From: CAZTII01 sp964613305
GTDB lineage: Bacteria; Bacillota_I; Bacilli_A; Erysipelotrichales; Erysipelotrichaceae
DNA: 20,735 nucleotides
Direction: 5' to 3'
NCBI GenBank assembly: GCA_964613305.1
Contig: CAZTII010000027.1
Coordinates: forward strand, 1 to 20,735
Part shown: piece after piece, positions 1 to 6,083 of the stretch
Position numbering within the stretch: position 1 is the stretch's first letter
Layout of the letters: each line of letters starts with the position of its first letter
Made by a program: the position numbers and the translations under genes
The notes under the pieces: model-generated
Database searches by the model: none
What the model was told of the DNA's origin: nothing
The model's input: the letters and a program-made list of their open reading frames with translations, nothing else

Positions 1-81
1 TATTCTAGCATACATAACGTACAAAGTAAAAAATTAAAGTTTTATTTAGGATAATATCAATAATTTGTTAATAGTTAGTAA

Positions 82-759
82 TTATAAGGATTGATTTGTA
101 TAAGAATTATTTAAAGTAAACTTATTTTTATGAAAAGTTAGTAAACCTTCTTTTTGCATCTTGCTCAATTCATTGGACATGGCACTTCGATCAACCATTA
201 AATAATCGGCGAGTTGTTGTCTATCAAAAGGTATCGTAAATTGAGAACTTCCATGTACCATTGCTTGTTCTGAAAGATACGATAATAACCTTTTTCGGAT
301 ACTTTTTGGTGCAGTATGCATAATTTTATTCGATAAATCTAAATTTTTAAGTGATGAGATACGGAACATATTTTGAATTAGGCGATGAAGAAAACTACAT
401 GAAATCTGGCATGTAGTAATTAAAGAAGTAATATCAAGAAAAATAACTTTTGTTGTTTCGGCTGCGACAACATCGCAATGTAGTTCTTTTCCTGTAATTG
501 ATGCGAAATTTTGTGCGAAAATTTCGCCTTTTTCAACATGTCCTAAAATGTTACTATCTCCCCAATATGAATTTACAACAATATTGACACTACCTGTCTC
601 TATGATACCAAATTCATGAATAATACTTCCTACATGAAAAATCACTTCATTCTTTTTAAATGTTTTTTCATAAGCGTTAAGACACAGTGCGACCTTTTTT
701 ATTTCTTCTTCATTTAGTCCATGAAATAACGTTGTTTTTGTTAAATATAAATAATTCAT
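82..759 (-). CDS. Crp/Fnr-family transcriptional regulator, probable regulator of the divergent hcp
   Basis: The 225-residue protein has the usual Crp/Fnr plan: an N-terminal cyclic-nucleotide-binding-like beta-roll (about residues 5-120), a dimerisation helix, and a C-terminal winged helix-turn-helix (about 165-215, containing QQLADYLMVDRSAMSNELSK). The stretch matching the cAMP phosphate cassette (GEIFAQ...) lacks the arginine that binds cAMP in E. coli Crp, and there is no FNR-type N-terminal cysteine cluster, so the ligand is unknown. The start at 759 follows a good ribosome site (AAAGAGGT). The gene is transcribed away from hcp across a shared 187-bp spacer carrying a perfect 16-bp palindrome. 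In several anaerobes hcp is controlled by an adjacent Crp/Fnr regulator (HcpR), so an HcpR-like role is a reasonable inference, not a demonstrated one. Confidence 0.88.
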   Translation of the reverse strand: MNYLYLTKTTLFHGLNEEEIKKVALCLNAYEKTFKKNEVIFHVGSIIHEFGIIETGSVNIVVNSYWGDSNILGHVEKGEIFAQNFASITGKELHCDVVAAETTKVIFLDITSLITTCQISCSFLHRLIQNMFRISSLKNLDLSNKIMHTAPKSIRKRLLSYLSEQAMVHGSSQFTIPFDRQQLADYLMVDRSAMSNELSKMQKEGLLTFHKNKFTLNNSYTNQSL

Positions 760-771
760 ATTTTACCTCTT

Positions 772-787
772 TGTTGTTTAAACAACA
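772..787. promoter_or_regulatory. Perfect 16-bp palindrome, candidate operator
   Basis: TGTTGTTTAAACAACA is a perfect dyad lying just downstream of the predicted transcription start of the Crp/Fnr gene and upstream of its ribosome site. Size and symmetry suit a Crp/Fnr dimer site. Its position suggests autorepression. It is about 160 bp from the hcp start codon, and no second copy is obvious nearer to hcp. Confidence 0.5.
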
Positions 788-800
788 TAATCTTTTTTCT

Positions 801-829
801 AGTGTAGTATAATTTGGTTGCTAAGTCAA
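801..829 (-). promoter_or_regulatory. Putative sigma-A promoter of the first Crp/Fnr gene
   Basis: Reading the minus strand, a TTGACT -35 box (824-829) is separated by exactly 17 bp from a TACACT -10 box (801-806). Transcription would start near 793-796, just before the palindrome at 772-787, and run into the regulator gene at 759. Confidence 0.5.
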
Positions 830-946
830 TAACATGGAAGGAACTAGTGTTAATCTGAAAGTAGTTTTGTTATTTCAAGTTGATTGCTGAAAATTCTTAC
901 CATAGTTGGCTTTAAAAAATTGCGATAGAAAGAAGAGGAAATCTCC

Positions 947-2587
947 ATGTGCAATAAAATGTTTTGTTATCAATGTCAGGAAGCAGCAAAAGGCGTAGGA
1001 TGTACTACGGTAGGAGTTTGTGGAAAACAGCCGGATGTTGCAGCGCTTCAAGATCTTCTAATCTACACTACCAAAGGACTTGCATACGTTACTAATAAAC
1101 TGCGAAGCGAAGGAAAGACGATTAGTAAGCAGACTAACCACTTAATTACGACTAATCTTTTTACAACGATTACCAATGCTAACTTCGATAAAAAAGCTAT
1201 TTCAACTAAAATTAAAGAAACATTAGAATGTAAAGAAAAGCTTCTTTCGCAATTAACAACAAAAAAGAATCTACCTGATGCAGTGACATGGACAGCAGTT
1301 GAGAGTGATTACGAAAGTAAAGCGACTTCAGAACATGTATCAATTTTATCAACTAAAGATGATGATGTACGCAGTTTAAGAGAACTCATTATATACGGAT
1401 TAAAAGGTTTAGCTGCTTATACAAAACACGCCAACGTATTAATGAAAGACAATGATGATATTGATGCTTTTATTCAAAGGTCATTATCTACAACCTTAGA
1501 TGATACTGTTTCTATAGATGATTTAATTGCTTTAACGTTAGAAACAGGAAAATATGGTGTTTCAGGAATGGCGCTCTTAGATGATGCGAACACAAAAACT
1601 TATGGTAATCCTGAAGTAACAACAGTAAATCTAGGCGTTAAAGACAATCCAGGAATTTTAATTTCAGGACATGATTTGAAAGATCTTGAACAATTATTAG
1701 AACAAACAAAGGATACGGGTATTGATGTGTATACTCATTCGGAGATGTTGCCTGCGCATTATTATCCATCATTTAAAAAATATCCTCATTTTATTGGAAA
1801 TTATGGTAATGCTTGGTGGAAACAAAAAGAAGAATTTAAAACATTTAATGGACCAATTTTGATGACTACCAATTGTATCGTTCCACCAGCTGATAGCTAC
1901 AAAAACAGACTTTGGACGACTGGTGCAGCAGGATATCCAGGATGTAAGCATATTGATAGTGCTATTGATGGAAGTAAAGATTTTTCGTTAATCATCGAAC
2001 AAGCTAAAACATGTCAAGCACCACAAGAGATTGAAACAGGAGTGATTGTAGGTGGATTTGCACATGAACAAGTTTTTAATCTTGCGGACAAAGTTATCAC
2101 CGCAATTAAATCTGGCGATATTCGCAAATTTGTGGTCATGGCTGGTTGTGATGGAAGAATGAAATCACGCGATTATTACACCGAATTTGCCGAAAAACTA
2201 CCAGAAGATGTCGTTATTTTAACGGCAGGTTGTGCTAAATATCGATACAATAAATTGGATTTAGGAAGTATTGGTGGTATTCCACGAGTATTGGATGCTG
2301 GTCAATGCAACGATTCATATTCACTTGCCCTTATCGCCTTAAAGCTTAAAGAAATATTTGAATTAGATGATATTAATGATTTACCTATTGTGTATAATAT
2401 TGCTTGGTATGAGCAGAAAGCAGTAATCGTCCTTCTTGCACTATTGTATTTGGGAGTTAAAAATATACATTTAGGACCAACTCTTCCGGCTTTTCTTTCA
2501 CCTAATGTGGTGAAAGTATTGGTAGATAATTTTAAAATAGCACCAATTTCAACAGTTGAAGATGACATGCATTTATTCTTTGATTAG
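947..2587 (+). CDS. hcp: Hybrid cluster protein (hydroxylamine reductase / NO reductase)
   Basis: The 546-residue protein is a full-length Hcp. Known members carry an iron-sulfur-oxygen hybrid cluster, reduce NO to N2O (and hydroxylamine to ammonia in vitro), and act in the cytoplasm in nitrosative stress. The N-terminal cluster motif is C7-x2-C10-x8-C19-x5-C25, the arrangement of anaerobe-type enzymes with a cubane proximal cluster, not the E. coli spacing. All expected hybrid-cluster ligands are visible: H242, E266, C310, C401 (the position of the persulfidated Cys), C429, C454, E489 and K491. The start at 947 has GAGG eight bases upstream; Met5 is a possible alternative. No Hcr-type reductase gene is adjacent, so the electron donor is unknown. 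A terminator hairpin follows directly. Confidence 0.96.
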   Translation: MCNKMFCYQCQEAAKGVGCTTVGVCGKQPDVAALQDLLIYTTKGLAYVTNKLRSEGKTISKQTNHLITTNLFTTITNANFDKKAISTKIKETLECKEKLLSQLTTKKNLPDAVTWTAVESDYESKATSEHVSILSTKDDDVRSLRELIIYGLKGLAAYTKHANVLMKDNDDIDAFIQRSLSTTLDDTVSIDDLIALTLETGKYGVSGMALLDDANTKTYGNPEVTTVNLGVKDNPGILISGHDLKDLEQLLEQTKDTGIDVYTHSEMLPAHYYPSFKKYPHFIGNYGNAWWKQKEEFKTFNGPILMTTNCIVPPADSYKNRLWTTGAAGYPGCKHIDSAIDGSKDFSLIIEQAKTCQAPQEIETGVIVGGFAHEQVFNLADKVITAIKSGDIRKFVVMAGCDGRMKSRDYYTEFAEKLPEDVVILTAGCAKYRYNKLDLGSIGGIPRVLDAGQCNDSYSLALIALKLKEIFELDDINDLPIVYNIAWYEQKAVIVLLALLYLGVKNIHLGPTLPAFLSPNVVKVLVDNFKIAPISTVEDDMHLFFD

Positions 2588-2598
2588 AGTATTTATAA

Positions 2599-2627
2599 AT
2601 AAGGAGTTAGTTAAACTTCTTATTTTT
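2599..2627 (+). terminator. Rho-independent terminator of hcp
   Basis: A 10-bp stem (2599-2608 with 2614-2623, one G-U pair), a 5-nt loop and a following T-rich tract lie 11 bp after the hcp stop codon. Confidence 0.7.
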
Positions 2628-2666
2628 ATTGTTTGACGTAAAGAATTTGGTATAAATTTTGTGTAC

Positions 2667-2708
2667 AAAAAAAGAAGTGAAACATACGATAAGTCTGTTT
2701 CACTTCTT
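2667..2708 (-). terminator. Rho-independent terminator of the leftward permease operon
   Basis: A perfect 13-bp inverted repeat (2672-2684 and 2696-2708) with an 11-nt loop. On the minus strand it is followed by a run of seven T (the A-run at 2667-2673), the correct orientation to end the operon whose last stop codon is at 2749. Confidence 0.85.
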
Positions 2709-2748
2709 AATGTTGGAAAATGATTGTTAGAATTTGCTTATTTCTACT

Positions 2749-3477
2749 TTAATTTATGGTTTGTTTGTCGGTATAATTAATAACATGGGCAGGACACATA
2801 TCAACGCATTGTTCAACTTTTTCGATATCAAGGATAGAAAGACTGTACTGTTTTACTTCTGCTTTATGCCCAACCATTTCAAATACTTCGGGATAATGAG
2901 TAGTGCATAATCCACACCCCATACAACCTTTATGAATTGTAATACCAACTTCTTCTTGTTCGGTTGTCATAAAATCTTCCTCTTTCATTACTTTTTCTGT
3001 TATAAATGAAAAAATTAAAATTGAAATAATAGTTAAAATCCACCGTATACTCATAAATTTAAAACCAAGATATTTAGCTTCATTTAAAAGCATCGGTATT
3101 TTAATAACAGCCCAAGAACTTAATATAATAACGATATTACGTGTCGTCGCTCCTTTTTTATAAAGTATTTTGCACATAGGAAATGCTGCGTAAATTGGTC
3201 CAGCTGAAATACTTCCGACTAAAAAGGAAAGGAATATACCTTTGATTCCAGCTTCTTTTCCTAGGTATTGCATAATTTTATTCGTTGGAATCCATTTGTC
3301 TAATAGCGCAGTTAATACAAAGATAACAGGCATTATCATCACCATTTCTTTAATGTAATAACCACTGTTTTTGATTGCTAGTGTTCCTAGTGAAGGGAAG
3401 AATAGTAACAGTACGATGTATGCAATAATAACTGTGATTAAGAAAAAATTATCTTTTATATTTTTTATCGATATCAT
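2749..3477 (-). CDS. Half-size ArsP/DUF318-like permease fused to a C-terminal ferredoxin domain
   Basis: The 242-residue protein has two parts. Residues 1-165 are hydrophobic with about four to five membrane segments and the glycine/proline-rich stretch VGSISAGPIYAAFPM, typical of one half of the ArsP_1 (DUF318, YraQ-like) permeases. Residues about 180-235 form a single-cluster ferredoxin: C185-x2-C188-x2-C191 and C228 followed by Pro. The start overlaps the stop of the upstream half-permease by four bases (ATGA), implying translational coupling and probably a heteromeric transporter. Family members move arsenicals or unidentified compounds; the substrate here cannot be told. The ferredoxin domain follows the last membrane segment and a charged EKVMKEED stretch, so it is probably cytoplasmic. 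The fusion suggests redox-dependent transport or electron delivery, which is inference. Confidence 0.8.
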   Translation of the reverse strand: MISIKNIKDNFFLITVIIAYIVLLLFFPSLGTLAIKNSGYYIKEMVMIMPVIFVLTALLDKWIPTNKIMQYLGKEAGIKGIFLSFLVGSISAGPIYAAFPMCKILYKKGATTRNIVIILSSWAVIKIPMLLNEAKYLGFKFMSIRWILTIISILIFSFITEKVMKEEDFMTTEQEEVGITIHKGCMGCGLCTTHYPEVFEMVGHKAEVKQYSLSILDIEKVEQCVDMCPAHVINYTDKQTIN

Positions 3478-3956
3478 ATTAATACTCCCATTATACTTGC
3501 GATAATAATCGCAAAAATAAAACTTAATATATTTCTAATCGCTGTAAACTTAATCCCAAATTCTTTTTTCTCTAATGGAATAGTTACAATTCCAACCATT
3601 GTTAAAGTTGTTAAAAAGGCAATCGATGGCACAATATGCACCCCACCTTTAATTAAACTGCCAACTAATGGAAATGCGACAAAGGCAGGAATTAAGGTAA
3701 CTGTCCCTAATAATGCACCGCCAATAGTTGCGGCAAATAACGATTTTCCGCTAATAAATGTTGAGATTTTTTCAGGTGGAATTAGTGCTAACAATAACCC
3801 TATCGCAAAAATAATGGTAAAAATACTTAATGCCATTCCTTTACCCATCGATATTGCCATTTTCAATGATTTTCTTGTTCCATCCTTATCTTTGCGATAT
3901 GAAAATAGTAAGAATATTCCAGTAAACAACCATGCACTTAACGTTACAATATCCAT
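3474..3956 (-). CDS. Half-size ArsP/DUF318-like permease subunit
   Basis: This predicted membrane protein of 160 residues has about four to five hydrophobic segments and the motif LGTVTLIPAFVAFPLVGSLI, which parallels the SAGPIYAAFPM stretch of its downstream partner. Complete ArsP_1 (DUF318) permeases are about 300 residues with two repeated halves, so this gene and the next look like the two halves as separate polypeptides. I chose the ATG at 3956 because AGGAG lies nine bases upstream and the preceding cupin gene stops one base before; a start 12 codons earlier would overlap that gene and has no good ribosome site. The 3' end overlaps the next gene by ATGA. Membrane location is clear from the composition; substrate is unknown. 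Confidence 0.78.
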   Translation of the reverse strand: MDIVTLSAWLFTGIFLLFSYRKDKDGTRKSLKMAISMGKGMALSIFTIIFAIGLLLALIPPEKISTFISGKSLFAATIGGALLGTVTLIPAFVAFPLVGSLIKGGVHIVPSIAFLTTLTMVGIVTIPLEKKEFGIKFTAIRNILSFIFAIIIASIMGVLI

Positions 3957-3957
3957 G

Positions 3958-4275
3958 TTAAATTTCTCCTGGTGCAGGTACTTTAATGACAATTATCTCT
4001 AAAATATCGTCGTGAAAATTTTTAACGTTCATCCTCACACCTTTTTTAATTTTTAGGACTGTTCCGGCAACATACACTTTAACATCTTCATCATCCAAAG
4101 AAATGGATAAATTTCCTCGTAAAACATTCATATAAAGAGTAGCGTTGGAATAATGTTCTGGTAATCCATCATCTTTAATAAAAACCATGTGAATAAATTG
4201 TAGATTTTCATCTGAAATTACTTTTTCGATACGATTGTTATAATCTTGTGAATAATTAAATACTTTTTCGATCAT
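3958..4275 (-). CDS. Small single-domain cupin protein
   Basis: The 105-residue protein fits a one-domain cupin. The region GLPEHYSNATLYMNVLRGNL matches the first cupin motif (His-containing loop, then ...VLRG), followed by a beta-rich half containing AGTVLKIKKGVRMNV. Only part of the usual metal-binding His/Glu set is present, so metal binding is uncertain. The ATG at 4275 is preferred over one six codons upstream because AAAGGA lies just ahead of it. It is the first gene of a leftward operon with the two half-permeases (1-bp gap) and diverges from a Crp/Fnr regulator. A role as small-molecule sensor, metal chaperone or enzyme is possible; none is supported specifically. Confidence 0.72.
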   Translation of the reverse strand: MIEKVFNYSQDYNNRIEKVISDENLQFIHMVFIKDDGLPEHYSNATLYMNVLRGNLSISLDDEDVKVYVAGTVLKIKKGVRMNVKNFHDDILEIIVIKVPAPGEI

Positions 4276-4293
4276 TATTAATATTCCTTTCAT

Positions 4294-4334
4294 GGTACGT
4301 TGTACCTATTATCGATTATAGTTAGTAAAGTCAA
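4294..4334 (-). promoter_or_regulatory. Promoter and palindromic operator of the cupin-permease operon
   Basis: On the minus strand TTGACT (4329-4334), a 17-bp spacer and TAATAG (4306-4311) form a plausible sigma-A promoter. The perfect inverted repeat GGTAC-GTT-GTACC (4294-4306) touches the -10 box and covers the expected start point, a placement typical of a repressor site. It does not resemble the palindrome ahead of the first Crp/Fnr gene. Confidence 0.5.
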
Positions 4335-4339
4335 CCAAC

Positions 4340-4361
4340 AATAGACACCGATGTTTCTATT
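4340..4361. promoter_or_regulatory. Imperfect 22-bp inverted repeat upstream of the second Crp/Fnr gene
   Basis: AATAGA and TCTATT form the arms, with two further matching pairs inside (8 of 11 possible pairs). It lies 25 bp before the start codon at 4387, between the divergent promoter and the AAGGAGG ribosome site. Size fits a Crp/Fnr site, but the match is imperfect and could be chance in AT-rich sequence. Confidence 0.3.
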
Positions 4362-4386
4362 TCTTGTATATTAAAAGGAGGTTCTT

Positions 4387-5025
4387 ATGATTCAAGAATT
4401 AAAAAAAATAAAATTGTTACAATCAATTGAAGAAAACTATCTCAAAACAATACTTAATAATAATCAAGTAGTTATCAAACGATATAATAAAGGGATGGTT
4501 TTGTTTGAACAAGAGGCTAGTTGCTTAACATTAGATATTGTATTACAAGGAAAACTATCCGCACACTCGCTAACATTGAATGGATCAGAAGTGATGTTGT
4601 TTGACTTTAAAGAAGGATACATCATTGGCGCAAATTTACTATTTAATGACAATAACTTGTATCCAATGACAATATATTGCACAGAGGATGCAGAAATATG
4701 TCATATAACGAAAGAAGGTGTTGAACATTTATTAAAATCATATGCTTTCGTTATACCATTTATAAAAGCGTTATCAATCAACTCAAAAAATATGAACCAA
4801 AAAATAATGATGGTGACCCAAAAATCACTTCGTGAAAATATACAGAATTATCTAATAAAACAAGCTGTTGAACAAAAATCCAAATTAATAACATTACCAA
4901 TTACTAAGAAACAACTTGCGGATATGTTTTCTGTTCAGAGACCCTCACTATTTAGAGAGCTTAAAAAAATGAAAGATGAAGGACTGATTATAATTAACAA
5001 TAAAGAAATAAAGATTAATTTTTAA
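4387..5025 (+). CDS. Second Crp/Fnr-family transcriptional regulator
   Basis: The 212-residue protein has a cyclic-nucleotide-binding-like N-terminal domain (about residues 8-120) and a C-terminal winged helix (about 160-210, containing KKQLADMFSVQRPSLFREL). It is only loosely similar to the regulator at 82-759, sharing the plan and the LP(I/F)...QLAD...R helix pattern. No FNR-type cysteine cluster and no clear cAMP-binding arginine are present, so its effector is unknown. The start has a near-perfect AAGGAGG five bases upstream. It diverges from the cupin-permease operon, whose promoter region carries a palindrome, so control of that operon is the simplest inference. A terminator follows at once, so it is probably monocistronic. 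Confidence 0.86.
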   Translation: MIQELKKIKLLQSIEENYLKTILNNNQVVIKRYNKGMVLFEQEASCLTLDIVLQGKLSAHSLTLNGSEVMLFDFKEGYIIGANLLFNDNNLYPMTIYCTEDAEICHITKEGVEHLLKSYAFVIPFIKALSINSKNMNQKIMMVTQKSLRENIQNYLIKQAVEQKSKLITLPITKKQLADMFSVQRPSLFRELKKMKDEGLIIINNKEIKINF

Positions 5026-5032
5026 CAAAAAT

Positions 5033-5076
5033 AAACATCACTAAATCTTATCAATGAGGGATAGTGATGTTTTTAA
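5033..5076 (+). terminator. Rho-independent terminator after the second Crp/Fnr gene
   Basis: An 11-bp perfect stem (5033-5043 with 5062-5072), an 18-nt loop and further T residues begin 7 bp after the stop codon. Confidence 0.7.
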
Positions 5077-5121
5077 ATTAAAAAGTTGAAAGAAAATAGA
5101 AGTAAGAAACGTATTATAGGT

Positions 5122-5221
5122 NNNNNNNNNNNNNNNNNNNNNNNNNNNNNNNNNNNNNNNNNNNNNNNNNNNNNNNNNNNNNNNNNNNNNNNNNNNNNNN
5201 NNNNNNNNNNNNNNNNNNNNN
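5122..5221. other. Assembly gap of 100 N inside the tandem repeat
   Basis: Exactly 100 N, the customary placeholder for a gap of unknown size. It lies within an 80-bp tandem repeat and 100 is not a multiple of 80, so the length is not measured. Copy number of the repeat is therefore unknown. Confidence 0.95.
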
Positions 5222-5241
5222 GAAGTGGTAGTAAACACTTT

Positions 5242-5325
5242 ATGAAAATCAACAATTTAAAAAAGTTGAAAGAAAATAGAAGTAAGAAACGTATTATAGG
5301 TGAAGTGGTAGTAAACACTTTATGA
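5242..5325 (+). CDS. Possible 27-residue Lys/Arg-rich mini-ORF, one per repeat unit (doubtful)
   Basis: Each 80-bp unit holds an 84-bp reading frame starting MKINNLKKLKENRSKKR and ending in VVVNTL. Its TGA stop overlaps the ATG of the next unit as ATGA, so repeats would encode a chain of identical, translationally coupled, strongly basic peptides. No ribosome site precedes the ATG, and the three differences visible in the last unit all change amino acids, which does not favour selection on the peptide. It may be chance. The final unit's frame (5322-5459, 45 residues) runs out of frame into the first secreted-protein gene. Confidence 0.2.
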   Translation: MKINNLKKLKENRSKKRIIGEVVVNTL

Positions 5326-5382
5326 AAATCAACAATTTAAAAAAGTTGAAAGAAAAAACAAATAAGAAACGTATTATAGGTG

Positions 5383-5402
5383 AAGCGGAACGCTTAGAGG
5401 AG
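5383..5402 (+). promoter_or_regulatory. Hairpin abutting the ribosome site of the first secreted-protein gene
   Basis: AAGCG-GAA-CGCTT (5383-5395) is a perfect small hairpin directly followed by AGAGGAG (5396-5402), the ribosome site for the ATG at 5410. At the same place in the upstream repeat units the stem is AAGTG/CACTT with a longer loop, so both arms differ and pairing is kept. Possible roles are mRNA stabilisation or translation control. Confidence 0.4.
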
Positions 5403-5554
5403 AAATCGTATGAAAAAAACAATCGTATCTATATTAACAGCAGTAACATTACTAGGTAGTGCATCAATTCCAGTATTTGCAGAAACACCTGAAACAGCTC
5501 CAGCGACAAGAAACTATCGTTTTAACACTACTGAGACTCGTCTTCAAGATGGAA
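5395..5554 (+). repeat. 160-bp perfect direct duplication (copy at 5728-5887)
   Basis: Bases 5395-5554 and 5728-5887 are identical by eye: ribosome site, signal-peptide region and the start of the mature region of paralogues 1 and 2. The 333-bp offset equals the gene spacing. Identity at silent positions points to very recent duplication or gene conversion. Confidence 0.85.
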
Positions 5555-5718
5555 GTGGTCAACAAGTAGGTAAAAAACAAGGTGGTCAAGGCGTAAAAGC
5601 TGGTATTAATAACAGTGAAGTTCGTCAAGGTAATGCAGGAAATGGTCCTAAAGATACAACAGGCGTTAAACGCGGTAATGATGGTTTAGGCTTTAATCGC
5701 GGAACTTGCGCTAACTAA
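5410..5718 (+). CDS. Small secreted Gly/Gln/Asn-rich protein, paralogue 1
   Basis: The 102-residue precursor has a clear Sec signal peptide: MKK, a hydrophobic core to about residue 17 and a likely signal-peptidase I site after A24 (PVFA|ETP). The mature part, about 78 residues, is hydrophilic, rich in Gly, Gln, Asn and Lys, contains QDGSGQ and GNAGNGPKDTTGVKRGN, and ends FNRGTCAN with one cysteine. No known enzymatic domain is visible. The GPKDxTG...GFNRGxC pattern loosely recalls short DGTG-containing glycine-rich proteins seen in other Bacillota (for example DUF5320-type), but that is only a resemblance. It is first of three tandem paralogues with no terminator between them and sits just after the 80-bp repeats. 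The single terminal Cys could allow disulfide dimers or cofactor attachment. Confidence 0.82.
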   Translation: MKKTIVSILTAVTLLGSASIPVFAETPETAPATRNYRFNTTETRLQDGSGQQVGKKQGGQGVKAGINNSEVRQGNAGNGPKDTTGVKRGNDGLGFNRGTCAN

Positions 5719-5742
5719 TAGAAAACGTAGAGGAGAAATCGT

Positions 5743-6060
5743 ATGAAAAAAACAATCGTATCTATATTAACAGCAGTAACATTACTAGGTAGTGCATCAA
5801 TTCCAGTATTTGCAGAAACACCTGAAACAGCTCCAGCGACAAGAAACTATCGTTTTAACACTACTGAGACTCGTCTTCAAGATGGAACTGGTCAAAAACT
5901 AGGTCAAAAGAATGCTGGTCAACAAGGTGGTCAAGCAATGAAGGGCGCTAACAATAGTGGTGTTCGTCAAGGTAATGCCGGAAATGGTCCTAAAGATACA
6001 ACAGGCGTTAAGCGCGGTAATGACGGTTTAGGTTTTAATCGCGGAACTTGCGCTAATTAA
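5743..6060 (+). CDS. Small secreted Gly/Gln/Asn-rich protein, paralogue 2
   Basis: This 105-residue precursor is a recent duplicate of the gene before it. Its ribosome site and first 145 bases are identical to paralogue 1, and divergence is confined to the middle of the mature region (GQKLGQKNAGQQGGQAMKGANN replaces a shorter Gln/Lys stretch). The signal peptide with cleavage after A24, the GNAGNGPKDTTGVKRGN block and the FNRGTCAN C-terminus are retained. The start at 5743 follows AGAGGAG. It lies 24 bp after paralogue 1 and 23 bp before paralogue 3, so the three are probably co-transcribed. Exported protein of unknown function. Confidence 0.82.
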   Translation: MKKTIVSILTAVTLLGSASIPVFAETPETAPATRNYRFNTTETRLQDGTGQKLGQKNAGQQGGQAMKGANNSGVRQGNAGNGPKDTTGVKRGNDGLGFNRGTCAN

Positions 6061-6083
6061 TACAAAAGAAAAGGAGAAAACGT

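Larger units (their letters stand above)
5080..5382 (+). repeat. 80-bp tandem repeat array interrupted by an assembly gap
   Basis: One full unit (5260-5339) is flanked on the left by a 38-bp unit end (5222-5259) and on the right by a degenerate unit start (5340-5382). Left of the gap is a 42-bp unit start (5080-5121). The pieces either side of the N-run add up to exactly 80 bp and are in register, so the hidden sequence should be a whole number of units. Each unit contains a short inverted repeat (AAGTG...CACTT, for example 5303-5307/5316-5320) and a TATTAT box that could be a weak -10. The last unit diverges and runs into the ribosome site of the first secreted-protein gene. Confidence 0.9.

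Noticed and set aside
2302..2568. Minus-strand 88-residue frame inside hcp
   Set aside because: Antisense shadow of a conserved enzyme, with no ribosome site and no recognisable domain.
2749..4275. Arsenic-resistance operon
   Set aside because: The half-permeases resemble ArsP/DUF318, but no ArsR-type regulator or arsenate reductase is present, so an arsenic function is not supported.
5080..5382. CRISPR-like repeat array
   Set aside because: The 80-bp units are contiguous with no unique spacers and no cas genes lie nearby; it is a simple tandem repeat.
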